The notes beneath the pieces were generated by a model, which saw only the letters and a list, made by a program, of their open reading frames with translations, did no database searches and was not told the DNA's origin. Below are positions 8,645-18,560 of a stretch of DNA of 38,106 bases, piece by piece (position 1 is the stretch's first letter; each line of letters opens with the position of its first letter). A program made the translations under genes and the position numbers. The DNA is from Stenotrophomonas sp. PS02289. GTDB lineage: Bacteria; Pseudomonadota; Gammaproteobacteria; Xanthomonadales; Xanthomonadaceae. The stretch is from positions 1-38,106 of the forward strand of contig NZ_JASCOZ010000026.1 in NCBI RefSeq assembly GCF_029960115.1, in the 5' to 3' direction.

Positions 8645-9355
8645 ATGACCGTTACCCGCAAACTGCTCCTGCCGCTGGCCCTGACCCTGGCCATCACCGC
8701 CTGCTCCAAGCCGGCCGATGAAGCCGCCGCCCCGGCTGCCGACGCCGCTGCCACCCCGGCCGCTGCTGAAACCACCACCCCGGCCACTGACGCCGCTGCC
8801 GCTGCGCCGGCGGCTGAAGCCATCCAGATCGCGTCGGGCACTTACAAGCTCGACCCGACCCACACCGACGTGCTGGCCCAGTGGAGCCACTTCGGCTTCT
8901 CCAACCCCAGCGCCCACTTCGGCAACGCCGAAGGCACCCTGGTGTTCGACTCCGCTGACGTGACCAAGAGCACCGTCGAAGTGAAGCTGCCGCTGAGCGG
9001 CCTGAACAGCTTCACCGCCAAGTTCGACGAACACCTGAAGAGCGCCGACTTCTTCGACGCCGCCAAATTCCCGGCCGCCACCTTCAAGAGCACCAAGGTG
9101 GAAGCCGCCGGCACCAACAAGCTGACCGTCACCGGTGACCTGACCATCAAGGACATCACCAAGCCGGTCGTGCTGGACGTCACCATCAACGGCGGCGGCG
9201 AGCACCCGATGGCCAAGGTCCCGGCCGCTGGCTTCGACGCCACCACCACCATCAAGCGCAGCGACTTCGGCGTCGGCGCGTACGCCCCGAACGTCAGCGA
9301 TGAAGTGAAGATCCGCATCACCACCGAAGCCACCGGCGAAAAGCCGGCTGCTTAA
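8645..9355 (+). CDS. YceI-family lipoprotein
   Basis: This 236-residue protein starts with a lipoprotein signal (MTVTRKLLLPLALTLAITAC), with the lipobox Cys at residue 20. An Ala/Pro/Thr-rich linker to about residue 75 follows, and then a YceI domain: GTYKLDPTHTDVLAQWSHFGFSNP, VKLPLSGLNSFTAKFDEHLKSADFFDAAKFPAATF and VTGDLTIKDITKPVVLDV. YceI proteins form an extended lipocalin-like barrel that binds isoprenoid-type lipids and are periplasmic or lipid-anchored; the physiological role varies. Several Met codons are possible upstream; ATG 8645 follows AGCGAGAGAGA and gives a proper signal peptide. The gene lies 87 bases after the nitroreductase gene and ends at a strong terminator, so the two may be cotranscribed. 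Confidence 0.92.
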   Translation: MTVTRKLLLPLALTLAITACSKPADEAAAPAADAAATPAAAETTTPATDAAAAAPAAEAIQIASGTYKLDPTHTDVLAQWSHFGFSNPSAHFGNAEGTLVFDSADVTKSTVEVKLPLSGLNSFTAKFDEHLKSADFFDAAKFPAATFKSTKVEAAGTNKLTVTGDLTIKDITKPVVLDVTINGGGEHPMAKVPAAGFDATTTIKRSDFGVGAYAPNVSDEVKIRITTEATGEKPAA

Positions 9356-9377
9356 GGGTTGATGGTTTGAAATGAAG

Positions 9378-9411
9378 ACGGCCCGCCATGTTTGGCGGGC
9401 CGTTTTTGTTT
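9378..9411 (+). terminator. Intrinsic terminator after the YceI gene
   Basis: A perfect 10-bp stem (ACGGCCCGCC at 9378-9387 with GGCGGGCCGT at 9394-9403) closes a 6-base loop and is followed by TTTTGTTTT. It lies 22 bases after the YceI stop codon. Confidence 0.93.
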
Positions 9412-9419
9412 TGGGGTGG

Positions 9420-9606
9420 GGCTTTGGCTTTGGCTTTGGCTGTCGCTTTGGCTGTTGCTCTTGCTTTGGCTCTTGCTTTGGCTCTGGCTGTCGCTCTGGC
9501 TGTCGCTCTGGCTGTTGCTCTGGCTGTTGCTCTGGCTGTCGCTCTGGCTGTCGCTTTGGCTGTCGCTCTGGCTGTTGCTGTTGCTCTGGCTTTGGCTCTG
9601 GTTTTG
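9420..9606. repeat. Degenerate GGCTNT hexanucleotide microsatellite
   Basis: About 31 hexamers of the form (G/C/T)GCT(C/T/G)T lie in a row, with a partial 12-base higher order (GGCTGT-CGCTCT). On the plus strand the frames read as Ala/Leu/Val or Trp/Leu strings, and on the minus strand as Ser/Gln/Asp/Asn or Ala/Thr/Arg strings. I treat these frames as by-products of the repeat: none has a credible ribosome-binding site and flanking coding sequence. It sits between a terminator and a composite repeat element. Confidence 0.85.
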
Positions 9607-9769
9607 GTAGCGTCGGTCGACAGACGACGGCCGATAACGCCCGATCGGCGCTTTAACGCATGGACCCCACCGGGCAAACGCCTCACCGCCCGGCAAACGC
9701 CTCCGATCCCCCCTCATGCCTCCCCGGGCGTGGCACCGCTATCGGCGGTCGACTGTCGTGCGACCCTAC
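9607..9769. repeat. Composite GTAG...CTAC repeat element, full copy D
   Basis: This 163-base element starts GTAGCGTCGGTCGACAGACG, has GCCGATAACGCCCGATCGGC and the TTAACGCATGGACCCCACC core, and closes with the inverted arm CGGTCGACTGTCGTGCGACC followed by CTAC. The left and right arms are inverted copies of each other, so the whole element can fold into a long hairpin. It is the most complete member of the family seen at 2992, 3695 and 3961. After it, 9779-9820 carries a short direct repeat (CGTCCCAAG three times). Confidence 0.72.
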
Positions 9770-9848
9770 CGGTCTCACACAATCCGTGCGTCCCAAGCGT
9801 CCCAAGCGTCCCAAGCGTCGCCACGCGCCCGGATCTCACCGCGCACCA

Positions 9849-10262
9849 TCACCCCACCAACTTCCCCAACCACAACGCACTGAAATCCGTCGGCGTGCGC
9901 CGTGCCGGCACCACCACCCCGGTGCCGCGCAAAAACACATGCGTGGCTTGCGCATACCCCTGCCGCGCCACCAGCGCCGTCTGCTTCACCGCCGCCTGCT
10001 GCTTGCGCAGCTGCACGATCTGCAGATTCGGCTTCCCCGGTGCCGCGAACTTCTGATACTTCCGCAGTTCATCGGCCACCAGGTCCATATCGGCCTGGGC
10101 CTTCAACAACGCCTGCTGGGAAAGCGCCAAGGCCAAGACCGCCTCGCGCACCGGGACGGTGGCGTTGGGGGCTGCGGCGGCCAGGGCGGCATCAAGGGAA
10201 GGGTCGCCTTGTTGAAGGCGCGCGATGAGGTCGGCAAGGGCCGAAGAGGTGAGGGCAGGCAT
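9849..10262 (-). CDS. Small hypothetical protein with coiled-coil character
   Basis: This 137-residue protein begins MPALTSSALADLIARLQQGDPSLDAALAAA. A long helical, heptad-like middle follows (VLALALSQQALLKAQADMDLVADELRKYQKF at about 45-75, then LQIVQLRKQQAAVKQTALVARQGYAQA). The C-terminus ends FSALWLGKLVG. There is no signal peptide or transmembrane segment. I do not recognise the family. The open frame runs upstream to 10355, but that part is made of SMAG repeat sequence, so ATG 10262 is the likely start. It lies downstream of the siderophore-interacting protein gene on the same strand, but about 200 bases of repeats separate them, so cotranscription is uncertain. Confidence 0.7.
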   Translation of the reverse strand: MPALTSSALADLIARLQQGDPSLDAALAAAAPNATVPVREAVLALALSQQALLKAQADMDLVADELRKYQKFAAPGKPNLQIVQLRKQQAAVKQTALVARQGYAQATHVFLRGTGVVVPARRTPTDFSALWLGKLVG

Positions 10263-10321
10263 AGGGGCGAATTGTAGGGCGTGGCTACACGTCGGGTGGA
10301 TCAAACATCGCGCGCGATCCC

Positions 10322-10439
10322 GTAGAGCCGGGCTTGCCCGGCTTCTGTCCGACATCGCGGTCGTTCAGCCGGGCAAGCCCGGCTCTACGTTTCTTGCGTC
10401 CGACATCGCGGTGGCTCAGCCGGGCAAGCCCGGCTCTAC
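10322..10439. repeat. Three SMAG palindromes
   Basis: Elements lie at 10322-10343 (GTAGAGCCGGGCTTGCCCGGCT, opposite orientation) and at 10367-10388 and 10418-10439 (both AGCCGGGCAAGCCCGGCT then CTAC). Spacers share TCCGACATCGCGGT. A degenerate relative (GTAGGGCGTGGCTAC) lies at 10274-10288. They separate the hypothetical gene at 9849-10262 from the siderophore-interacting protein gene. Confidence 0.82.
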
Positions 10440-10466
10440 ATTCCCCCGTCCGGCATCGCGGCGCGG

Positions 10467-11264
10467 TCAATCCCCTTCATGCTCATCCGCATGCGCCTTC
10501 CAATACCCCTTCGACCGGATCCACTCCTTCGGCACCCCCAAATGCCCCTCCAGATACTTCCGCATCATCCGGGCCCGGCGTGACTCCGTCGCAATCCAAT
10601 AGAACGTGTCCCCGTCCGGCTCCTCAAAGTCCGTAAACACGTCCTCCAACAACGTGCTGCTCGCCGCATCAAACCCATTACGCTCCAACCACCACACCGT
10701 AATGCGCTCATCCTCCGGCAGCGCCTGGCGGTCTTCCGCCTCCGGAATCTCCACATACACCTGCGCCTGCGCGTTCTCCGGCAACTGCTCCAGCCACCGC
10801 GCAATCGCCGGCAGCGCGGTCTCATCACCAATCAGCACATAGGTGTCAAAGTCGTCCGCCGTGATATGCGAGCCGCGCGGCCCACCCACCGCAATCGCAT
10901 CGCCCGGCTGGGCATTGGCCGCCCAGCGCGAAGCCACGCCGTCGCCGTGCAGGACAAAGTCGATCGCCAGCTCACCCGCCTCCAGATCCCACCAGCGCGG
11001 CGTGTAGTCGCGGGCGGGGGAGGGCTCTTGGCCTTCCGGGTAGCGCGGGCCGTGTTCGGTCATCGTGGGCACCACGAAGTCGCCCGCCGCATTCGGGAAG
11101 AACAGCTTCACGTGGTCGTCCGGCGCGGGCGAATCAAAGCCCTCCAACGCCGGGCCACCCACCACCACCCGGCGCATGCTCGGGGTGATCTCCTCGGTGC
11201 GCAGCACCTGCAGCGGGCGGAACTTCACGGTATGACGCAGCAACTGATGTTCGTGCAAAGCCAT
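10467..11264 (-). CDS. Siderophore-interacting protein (SIP), FAD-dependent ferric-siderophore reductase
   Basis: This 265-residue protein has the layout of ViuB/YqjH-type ferric reductases. The N-terminal FAD-binding barrel has the RDYTPR flavin motif at residues 85-90, and FVLHGDGVASRWAANAQPGD follows around 105-125. A C-terminal NAD(P)H-binding SIP domain includes YVLIGDETALPAIARWLEQLP at about 140-160 and FYWIATESRRARMMRKYL near 220-240. The family reduces Fe(III)-siderophores in the cytoplasm to release iron. The PadR-type regulator lies just upstream on the same strand, as in the E. coli yqjH-yqjI pair. The ATG at 11264 begins MALHEHQLLRH. No frameshift or missing motif is seen. Confidence 0.92.
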   Translation of the reverse strand: MALHEHQLLRHTVKFRPLQVLRTEEITPSMRRVVVGGPALEGFDSPAPDDHVKLFFPNAAGDFVVPTMTEHGPRYPEGQEPSPARDYTPRWWDLEAGELAIDFVLHGDGVASRWAANAQPGDAIAVGGPRGSHITADDFDTYVLIGDETALPAIARWLEQLPENAQAQVYVEIPEAEDRQALPEDERITVWWLERNGFDAASSTLLEDVFTDFEEPDGDTFYWIATESRRARMMRKYLEGHLGVPKEWIRSKGYWKAHADEHEGD

Positions 11265-11309
11265 GGGGGAATTACCTGTATCAAGGCCGCCGGAGCGGCA
11301 AAAAAATGA

Positions 11310-11810
11310 CTAACGCCCAGCTCGAATCCGAACCGCCGCCTCACGCAACGCCTGCGCCACAACGGCCGTGTTCTCATCCGACCACCGCGCATGGTGCAAA
11401 CCCAGCGCCTGCTTCACCTCGCGCAGCGCTTCCCGCACCGACATCGGCAAGTTCGCCTTGGCAATCGTGCGCGCGCTGTCGCGAACCCGGCGCATGGCCG
11501 CATTCACTTCCTCGCGCTGCGCCGCAAGCTCCGCCTGGCCCAGCGCATTGAGCTGGAAGCGCCGACGACCACCGTCATCGCTCACATCCACCCAGCCCGC
11601 CGCCTCGAACTGCGACAGCACCGGGTAGATCGAGCCCGCGCTCGGCGTGTACACCCGCACGAACATCTCCGCGATGCACTGAATGAGCTCATAGCCATGC
11701 CGCGGCTGCTCGGCCAGCAGCGCCAGCACCAGCAGGCGCAGGTCGCCCCGGCTCAGCGGGCGTGCGCTGGCCGAACGGGCAGGGACATCAGGTTCGCGCG
11801 GACAGGTCAT
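11310..11810 (-). CDS. PadR-family regulator, YqjI-like
   Basis: This 166-residue protein has an N-terminal PadR winged helix: LSRGDLRLLVLALLAEQPRHGYELIQCI around residues 19-46, then SAGSIYPVLSQFEAAGWV with the wing DDGGRRRFQLNALGQAEL. A helical dimerisation tail follows. In E. coli, YqjI is a nickel-responsive repressor of the neighbouring ferric reductase YqjH. The same pairing here suggests metal-linked control of the SIP gene, though this protein lacks the long His-rich N-terminal extension of E. coli YqjI; only CPREPD precedes the domain. The ATG at 11810 abuts a striking palindrome that is probably its own operator. SIP follows 45 bases downstream, so both are likely in one autoregulated operon. 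Confidence 0.88.
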   Translation of the reverse strand: MTCPREPDVPARSASARPLSRGDLRLLVLALLAEQPRHGYELIQCIAEMFVRVYTPSAGSIYPVLSQFEAAGWVDVSDDGGRRRFQLNALGQAELAAQREEVNAAMRRVRDSARTIAKANLPMSVREALREVKQALGLHHARWSDENTAVVAQALREAAVRIRAGR

Positions 11811-11850
11811 TTCGATATATCGATTCGAGTGCGTTAACGATATATCGAAA
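11810..11850. promoter_or_regulatory. Double palindromic operator for the PadR/SIP operon
   Basis: The 12-bp palindrome TCGATATATCGA (11812-11823) is repeated as CGATATATCG within 11837-11850. The outer flanks (TTTCGATATATCG and CGATATATCGAAA) form a larger dyad around a 15-base centre. It touches the start codon of the PadR gene, an ideal place for autorepression. The AT-rich palindrome contrasts with GC-rich surroundings. Binding by this PadR protein is inferred. Confidence 0.72.
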
Positions 11851-11952
11851 ACCCGTCCGGATCAATCAACCCCCGCAAACCCCATGGAACACTGCGTCAC
11901 AATGTCGCGCGCTGTCCCAAGACACCGCCCCAAAACCGCGCGCCACGCCCCC

Positions 11953-11974
11953 GTAGAGCCGGGCTTGCCCGGCT
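11953..11974. repeat. Single SMAG palindrome upstream of aceE
   Basis: GTAGAGCCGGGCTTGCCCGG followed by CT is the same element as at 10322. It lies between the PadR operator and aceE. Downstream of it, TACACT at 12026-12031 could be part of the aceE -10 region, but I find no convincing -35. Confidence 0.75.
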
Positions 11975-12087
11975 GCTCTTGCTCCATACGCACCCGTAGC
12001 GAAGATCGCAAACCCATTGGTGCGCTACACTTTGCGGCTAGAAATCTAAAACAAGTCGCGCGCGTGCGTGCGGTCATGGGAGCGCTA

Positions 12088-14775
<2,688 letters not shown>

Positions 14776-14794
14776 TTCAACTTGATTTAAAGTA

Positions 14795-14825
14795 AGAAGG
14801 GCGGCTTCGGCCGCCCTTCTTTTTT
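14795..14825 (+). terminator. Intrinsic terminator after aceE
   Basis: An 11-bp stem (AGAAGGGCGGC with GCCGCCCTTCT) closes a TTCG tetraloop and runs into a T6 tract. It marks the end of the core region. Everything to its right has different composition and gene content. Confidence 0.95.
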
Positions 14826-14861
14826 CCCATCAAAATGCCGGCCTACTAGGAAACGTATTGA

Positions 14862-16235
14862 ATGCGAGGGAATGCACTAAGCCCTGAATATGCTGGATGC
14901 GATAGCTTCACCGTGACGGAGGTATTTACTCCGACGCGTCCAGCACGAGTGGCGTTCGTCGAGCGGGAGGAGATCAACGATAGACTCGTGAATGCTCTTA
15001 GCACGCCGGGTCGACAAGTCGTTGTCTACGGTTACTCGGGAATGGGCAAGACCACACTGCTTGTCAATAAGCTTCATCAGTTGTACGAACGACATATAAC
15101 TACGCGTTGCATGAAGGGTATGAAGTTCGATCAGCTGATTTTGGACGCATTTGATCAACTTGATCCGTACTACACCTCAGAATCCAGTCGCGCGATAAAG
15201 AAGCAGTCTGGCGCTGAGCTTGGCGCTTCTTATTTGCTCATTAAAGCAAAGATTGCTGCGCAGGAGACAAAAGAGCATTCGGAGAAGAATTCGCGAATCT
15301 TACCTCCTCAGCTGACGGCACAGACACTGGCGCGCTTACTCGGTGAGGTTGGCGCTTGCTGGGTCATTGAAGACTTCCACAAAGTCGATGCTGCTGAGAA
15401 GCAGAGTTTGGCACAGATGATGAAAGTCTTCATGGACATGTCCGATGACTATGAGCGGCTCAAAATAATCGCGATCGGTGCGGTGGATACTGCGCGTCAA
15501 GTGGTCGACTATGATCCAGAGATGCGAAACAGAATAGCGGAAATTCATGTTCCACTTATGGATGAGGCGGAGCGCGCAAGAATCATTGAGAAGGGTGAGG
15601 CGGCACTGGGTATTCGATTTGACAGTTCAGTGAAGCGTCAGATCGTGCGCCATTCCAATGGCCTGCCTTCTGTCTGCCATCACCTATGCTTGAATATGTG
15701 TCAAGGGGCAGGCATTACCGGCACCATCAGAGGGCATGATGTCGTGCTCACCGCATCTGACTTTGAAAGGGCACTCAAGGACTATATTGCGGAGGCTTCG
15801 GATAGCATCAAGAGTGCTTTCTCCAAGGCACTGAAGCCGAAGCGTAATGAAAGATACAAGCACGCTGAACTGATCATTCGAGCCCTCAGCAATCTGGGGG
15901 AGAACGGTGCGGCGCGCTTGCAGATTCTTCGTAGGATCAGACAAATTGAGCCCGGATATCAGGATGCTAGCCTCAAGAGCGCCATAGTGCGCCTTCTGAA
16001 GGTTGAGAACGGCGCGGTCATTAGGTATGACTCGTCTACCGCCCTCTACTCATTCTCCGACCCTATTTATCGCGCATACGCACTTGCAACCCATACAGGT
16101 CAAGCTGATGGATATGAAATTGCATTCGAGGGCTTTGATGCTGACGACGTCAACAGGACTCTGATTCGAATCCTTGGTGAGCTTACGGGAAAGAAGGTCG
16201 CCGTGAAGCACCGAGAGAAGGCTGCAGAGTCTTGA
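14862..16235 (+). CDS. Orc1/STAND-like AAA ATPase with C-terminal winged-helix region
   Basis: This 457-residue protein has Walker A YGYSGMGKTT at 56-65 and a Walker B-like WVIEDFHKVD at 167-176. The sensor-like stretch LKIIAIGAVDTARQVVDYDPEMRNRIAEIHVPLMD follows, and then SNGLPSVCHHLCLNMCQ, as in AAA_16/Orc-type ATPases. The C-terminal third (residues about 320-430) reads like a winged-helix pair. Such ATPases serve as switch or sensor components in defence loci; the partner here could be the Mrr-like nuclease downstream, but an IS relic lies between them. ATG 14862 has AGGAA about 9-10 bases upstream. It lacks an obvious own promoter in the 36 bases after the aceE terminator. Codon use is clearly less GC-biased than in aceE. 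The stop TGA overlaps the ATG of an IS3 relic. Confidence 0.75.
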   Translation: MRGNALSPEYAGCDSFTVTEVFTPTRPARVAFVEREEINDRLVNALSTPGRQVVVYGYSGMGKTTLLVNKLHQLYERHITTRCMKGMKFDQLILDAFDQLDPYYTSESSRAIKKQSGAELGASYLLIKAKIAAQETKEHSEKNSRILPPQLTAQTLARLLGEVGACWVIEDFHKVDAAEKQSLAQMMKVFMDMSDDYERLKIIAIGAVDTARQVVDYDPEMRNRIAEIHVPLMDEAERARIIEKGEAALGIRFDSSVKRQIVRHSNGLPSVCHHLCLNMCQGAGITGTIRGHDVVLTASDFERALKDYIAEASDSIKSAFSKALKPKRNERYKHAELIIRALSNLGENGAARLQILRRIRQIEPGYQDASLKSAIVRLLKVENGAVIRYDSSTALYSFSDPIYRAYALATHTGQADGYEIAFEGFDADDVNRTLIRILGELTGKKVAVKHREKAAES

Positions 16236-16478
16236 TGGACCGCTCTCTCTCTCAGCAACGACTAATAGGCGAGATCAAGTGCTGCATCGCCCCACGCAAG
16301 CTAGAGCTGGTACTTGGGATCATCTAGGGCAAGACGACTGTCGCTGCTGCCAGTCGCTAGCTCGATCTAACGGCGGCCGAGATCAAACTCTAGGTCGAGG
16401 ATGGTAATCGTGGTATGAGAACCACGCCTCGGGCCAAGCCTGGGGATGTGGGCGCAGTACGACCATCTATACAAATCA
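16235..16478 (+). pseudogene. Decayed IS3-family transposase orfA, relic 1
   Basis: From ATG 16235 the frame reads MDRSLSQQRLIGEIKCC, then LELVLGII, stop, GKTTVAAASR, stop, LDLTAAEIKL, stop, VEDGNRGM. It matches the IS3 orfA pattern that I recall as EIIxGKTTVAEASRxxDLTPxEIExWVExGKRGMENALRAKPxDVREQY. In-frame TAG codons stand where Gln or Trp codons are expected. A frameshift near 16445 continues as AQYDHLYK, matching REQYERQLK. Its 3' end provides the false N-terminal extension of the next open frame. The relic starts exactly at the end of the ATPase gene. Confidence 0.75.
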
Positions 16479-16493
16479 AACTGCGGAACTGCC

Positions 16494-17420
16494 ATGGAAT
16501 CATTCTCAAAGATTTCCCCCCGAAGCGTTCGCTACATAAAGCTCGGAGTTGGTGGGGAGTGGGAGCAAGTCTGCATCGAGCAAGGGGCTCTTCGCTTCGG
16601 AACAGACAGCGGCAGCCCAGATACTGCTCGATGGGCGGAAGAGGGTAATTGGGAAAAATTGGCAGCATCTTGGCGAGCTACGAAGTCACAGGGGACAGCG
16701 ACGCGCTTCACAAACGAGACCCGGCTCTATTTCGAGGCTGGAGTCGAAGACCTCTGGGTGACATTCGTCGGAGAGCGCTTTTATTGGGGCTTCCTCGAAG
16801 CAGGTAGCCCGGAGCCAGTTGAAGAAGATACTAGCTCGGTGCGCAGAATCAGGGGTGGCTGGCGCTGCGTCGATAGAAATGGCAAGCCACTACTTAAGTC
16901 CAACCTCCCCGGGAGTATTACCAATCTGGCGGCCTACCGAGGCACCTCGTGCTCGGTGAAGGCGGCTGAGCACGTTGTCCGCCGCATAAACGCGGAGCTG
17001 AGCAGGGAGGTGCAAAGGGCTGAGCTTGGCCGAGCGGAGCTTATCGAAGCGGTCATCCCGCTCATCCAGCGACTCGGGCCGAAGGATTTCGAGGTCCTCG
17101 TAGAGCTTGTTTTCGGCACTAGCGGCTGGCGCCGTATCGACGCTACAGGCGGAACCAGGAAGTTACTTGATCTAGATTTGGAGCTTCCGTCCACTGGAGA
17201 GCGCGCGTTTGTCCAGGTCAAGGCCAGAACGACTCAAGCAGAATTCAATAGTTACGCTCAAAAAGGCAAGGACGGGGTCTTCAGCCGGATGTTCTACGTG
17301 TTTCATACCGGCTTAATCACCGCAGATGACGAGTCGATCACATTGATCGACGCATCGAAGCTAGCACGAATGGCTCTAGACGCTGGACTGACCGACTGGG
17401 TTATTCGCAAGGCAGAATAG
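16494..17420 (+). CDS. Mrr-like PD-(D/E)XK restriction endonuclease with N-terminal PUA-like domain
   Basis: This is a 308-residue protein. The N-terminal half (RYIKLGVGGEWEQVCIEQGALRFG, then LYFEAGVEDLWVTFVGERFYWGFLEAG) resembles the modified-base or PUA-like domains of stand-alone restriction enzymes. The C-terminal Mrr-type domain has LGPKDFEVLVELVFGTSGWRR, DLDLELP and FVQVKAR, giving the D-x(n)-QxK form of the catalytic core. Stand-alone enzymes of this type usually cut modified or foreign DNA. The frame is open back to 16446, but those codons come from the IS3 relic, so ATG 16494 (MESFSKISPRSV) is preferred although no clear ribosome-binding site precedes it. The insertion may have removed the native promoter or a few N-terminal residues. 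Confidence 0.75.
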   Translation: MESFSKISPRSVRYIKLGVGGEWEQVCIEQGALRFGTDSGSPDTARWAEEGNWEKLAASWRATKSQGTATRFTNETRLYFEAGVEDLWVTFVGERFYWGFLEAGSPEPVEEDTSSVRRIRGGWRCVDRNGKPLLKSNLPGSITNLAAYRGTSCSVKAAEHVVRRINAELSREVQRAELGRAELIEAVIPLIQRLGPKDFEVLVELVFGTSGWRRIDATGGTRKLLDLDLELPSTGERAFVQVKARTTQAEFNSYAQKGKDGVFSRMFYVFHTGLITADDESITLIDASKLARMALDAGLTDWVIRKAE

Positions 17421-17861
17421 ATTTTTACCCCAAGGCAAGCTCCAAGTATCGCTCCGTCAAAGGATGCAAGGTCACGTTAGTAGGCGACGATTCGATTCAA
17501 CACTCTGTTTTCCAGGGGTCTGGGAAACGGCGACAAAGCCAACAACACCGCCGATTGCGCATGCCATATATTGGGGCAATCTGGCCTTGCGCGCCCCCTC
17601 CGTCCGACGATTCTCCACCAATCGCTGCGCTGCAAATGAGGCACCCTGGCGGATCAAAGTTGGGTGACCCCGAGCGGGGTCTAAGCGATCAACTAAGTGG
17701 ATGGTGCCACCGGCAAAGGGGGCGGTGAACAGGAATGCCAACCGCATCCCAGTGGATAGGCCGCATCAACGTGGTCTGTCTCAAACAGCAAGTGGGTTGG
17801 GCTAACATCGGAACCTCGACCCGCAGAACCAGTATCCATTCCCATTTCCAGGAGTGAGTGC
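17421..17861. other. Gene-free stretch
   Basis: About 440 bases with no convincing gene. Short open frames on both strands (17464-17667 plus, 17472-17747 minus) lack ribosome-binding sites and recognisable products. A small hairpin (GACCCCGAGCGGGGTC, 17666-17681) is present. GTCAAAGTTGGGTGACCCC-like text near 17651 is faintly reminiscent of IS ends, but I cannot assign it. The last part supplies the AGGAGTGAG site for the MazG-like gene. Confidence 0.5.
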
Positions 17862-18188
17862 ATGATCACCAGGACGTCCTCCCTGAGCCAACTGCAGGCT
17901 CACGTCGCACAAGCCGAACTTACCCGCGGATTCCTCACCCAGAGCGCCGCAGACAAATGCCTGCTCCTAGGCGAGGAAATGGGTGAATTGTTCAAGGCGG
18001 TGCGCAAAGCATCCGGCTTGGCAATTGATCCCCTTTCCCAGGTCGGAGATGTTGGCAGCGAACTAGCCGACATCCTTAACTACGTACTGGCCATCGCTAA
18101 CCGCTACCACATCGATCTGGGCGAAGCCTTCGTCTCCAAAGAAGCGGTTAATGAAACACGCATGTGGACCGTTGGTCCATCCTCTTAA
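17862..18188 (+). CDS. MazG-like nucleotide pyrophosphohydrolase
   Basis: This 108-residue single-domain protein has the MazG metal-binding helices: KCLLLGEEMGELFKAVRK around residues 27-44 (the E-E-x-x-E element) and VGSELADILNYVLAIANRYHIDLGEAF around 62-88 (E-L-A-D). KEAVNETRMW follows near the C-terminus. The family hydrolyses (d)NTPs to (d)NMP and pyrophosphate, and short versions occur in phages and islands. AGGAGTGAG lies just before ATG 17862. A nucleotide-kinase and PurZ-like operon begins 373 bases downstream on the same strand. In phages with 2-aminoadenine DNA a MazG-like enzyme (MazZ) supplies dGMP to PurZ, so the proximity is suggestive, but the gap means operon membership is unproven. 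Confidence 0.85.
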   Translation: MITRTSSLSQLQAHVAQAELTRGFLTQSAADKCLLLGEEMGELFKAVRKASGLAIDPLSQVGDVGSELADILNYVLAIANRYHIDLGEAFVSKEAVNETRMWTVGPSS

Positions 18189-18560
18189 AACCCAATCTCG
18201 AATCAACGCTGATAAGCAGTAACAGCGACCACTCCGGCTCCCCAACCAAGTGGAAAATCCACGCCCTTGCGCTCACATTCACCGCACGCAAGAGAGTCCA
18301 CCTGCCTGCGCCAGTCGCTACGCCAGTTCGCGGCCATGTCGCCGTGGCACTACAGCACATGAGTGTTACCATTTCGTTAATGCCCCCCCCCCTCCGGTTT
18401 TCACTCCATAGCCCGGAGGTGTCTGGAAGTGCCCCGGTTACATCTGTTTGTGGGCGGCGTATTGAAAGTATCCGCGTCTCGTGTGCATTATTTGGGTGGA
18501 AAGCAAAAGCGCAAGTAACGCTATTGACCTGTTCAACGGCGCAGGAGGTGCCTGGCAGTC
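18189..18560. other. Gene-free stretch upstream of the kinase/PurZ-like operon
   Basis: About 370 bases without a credible gene. It contains a C10 homopolymer at 18382-18391. The downstream end carries AGGAGGT (18543-18549), a strong Shine-Dalgarno site 11 bases before the kinase ATG. I could not pick a promoter with confidence. The length suggests that promoter and any regulation of the operon lie here. Confidence 0.5.

Noticed and set aside
9352..9717. Ser/Gln/Asp-repeat protein on the minus strand
   Set aside because: It is a by-product of the hexanucleotide repeat; flanking codons come from an intergenic composite repeat and all frames are open there.
11884..12087. N-terminal extension of aceE through a SMAG repeat
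   Set aside because: The extension is translated repeat sequence; ATG 12088 has GGGAG upstream and gives the family N-terminus.
14826..14861. tRNA or att site at the island boundary
   Set aside because: No tRNA-like cloverleaf or CCA end and no visible direct repeat lie next to the aceE terminator; only 36 bases separate it from the next gene.
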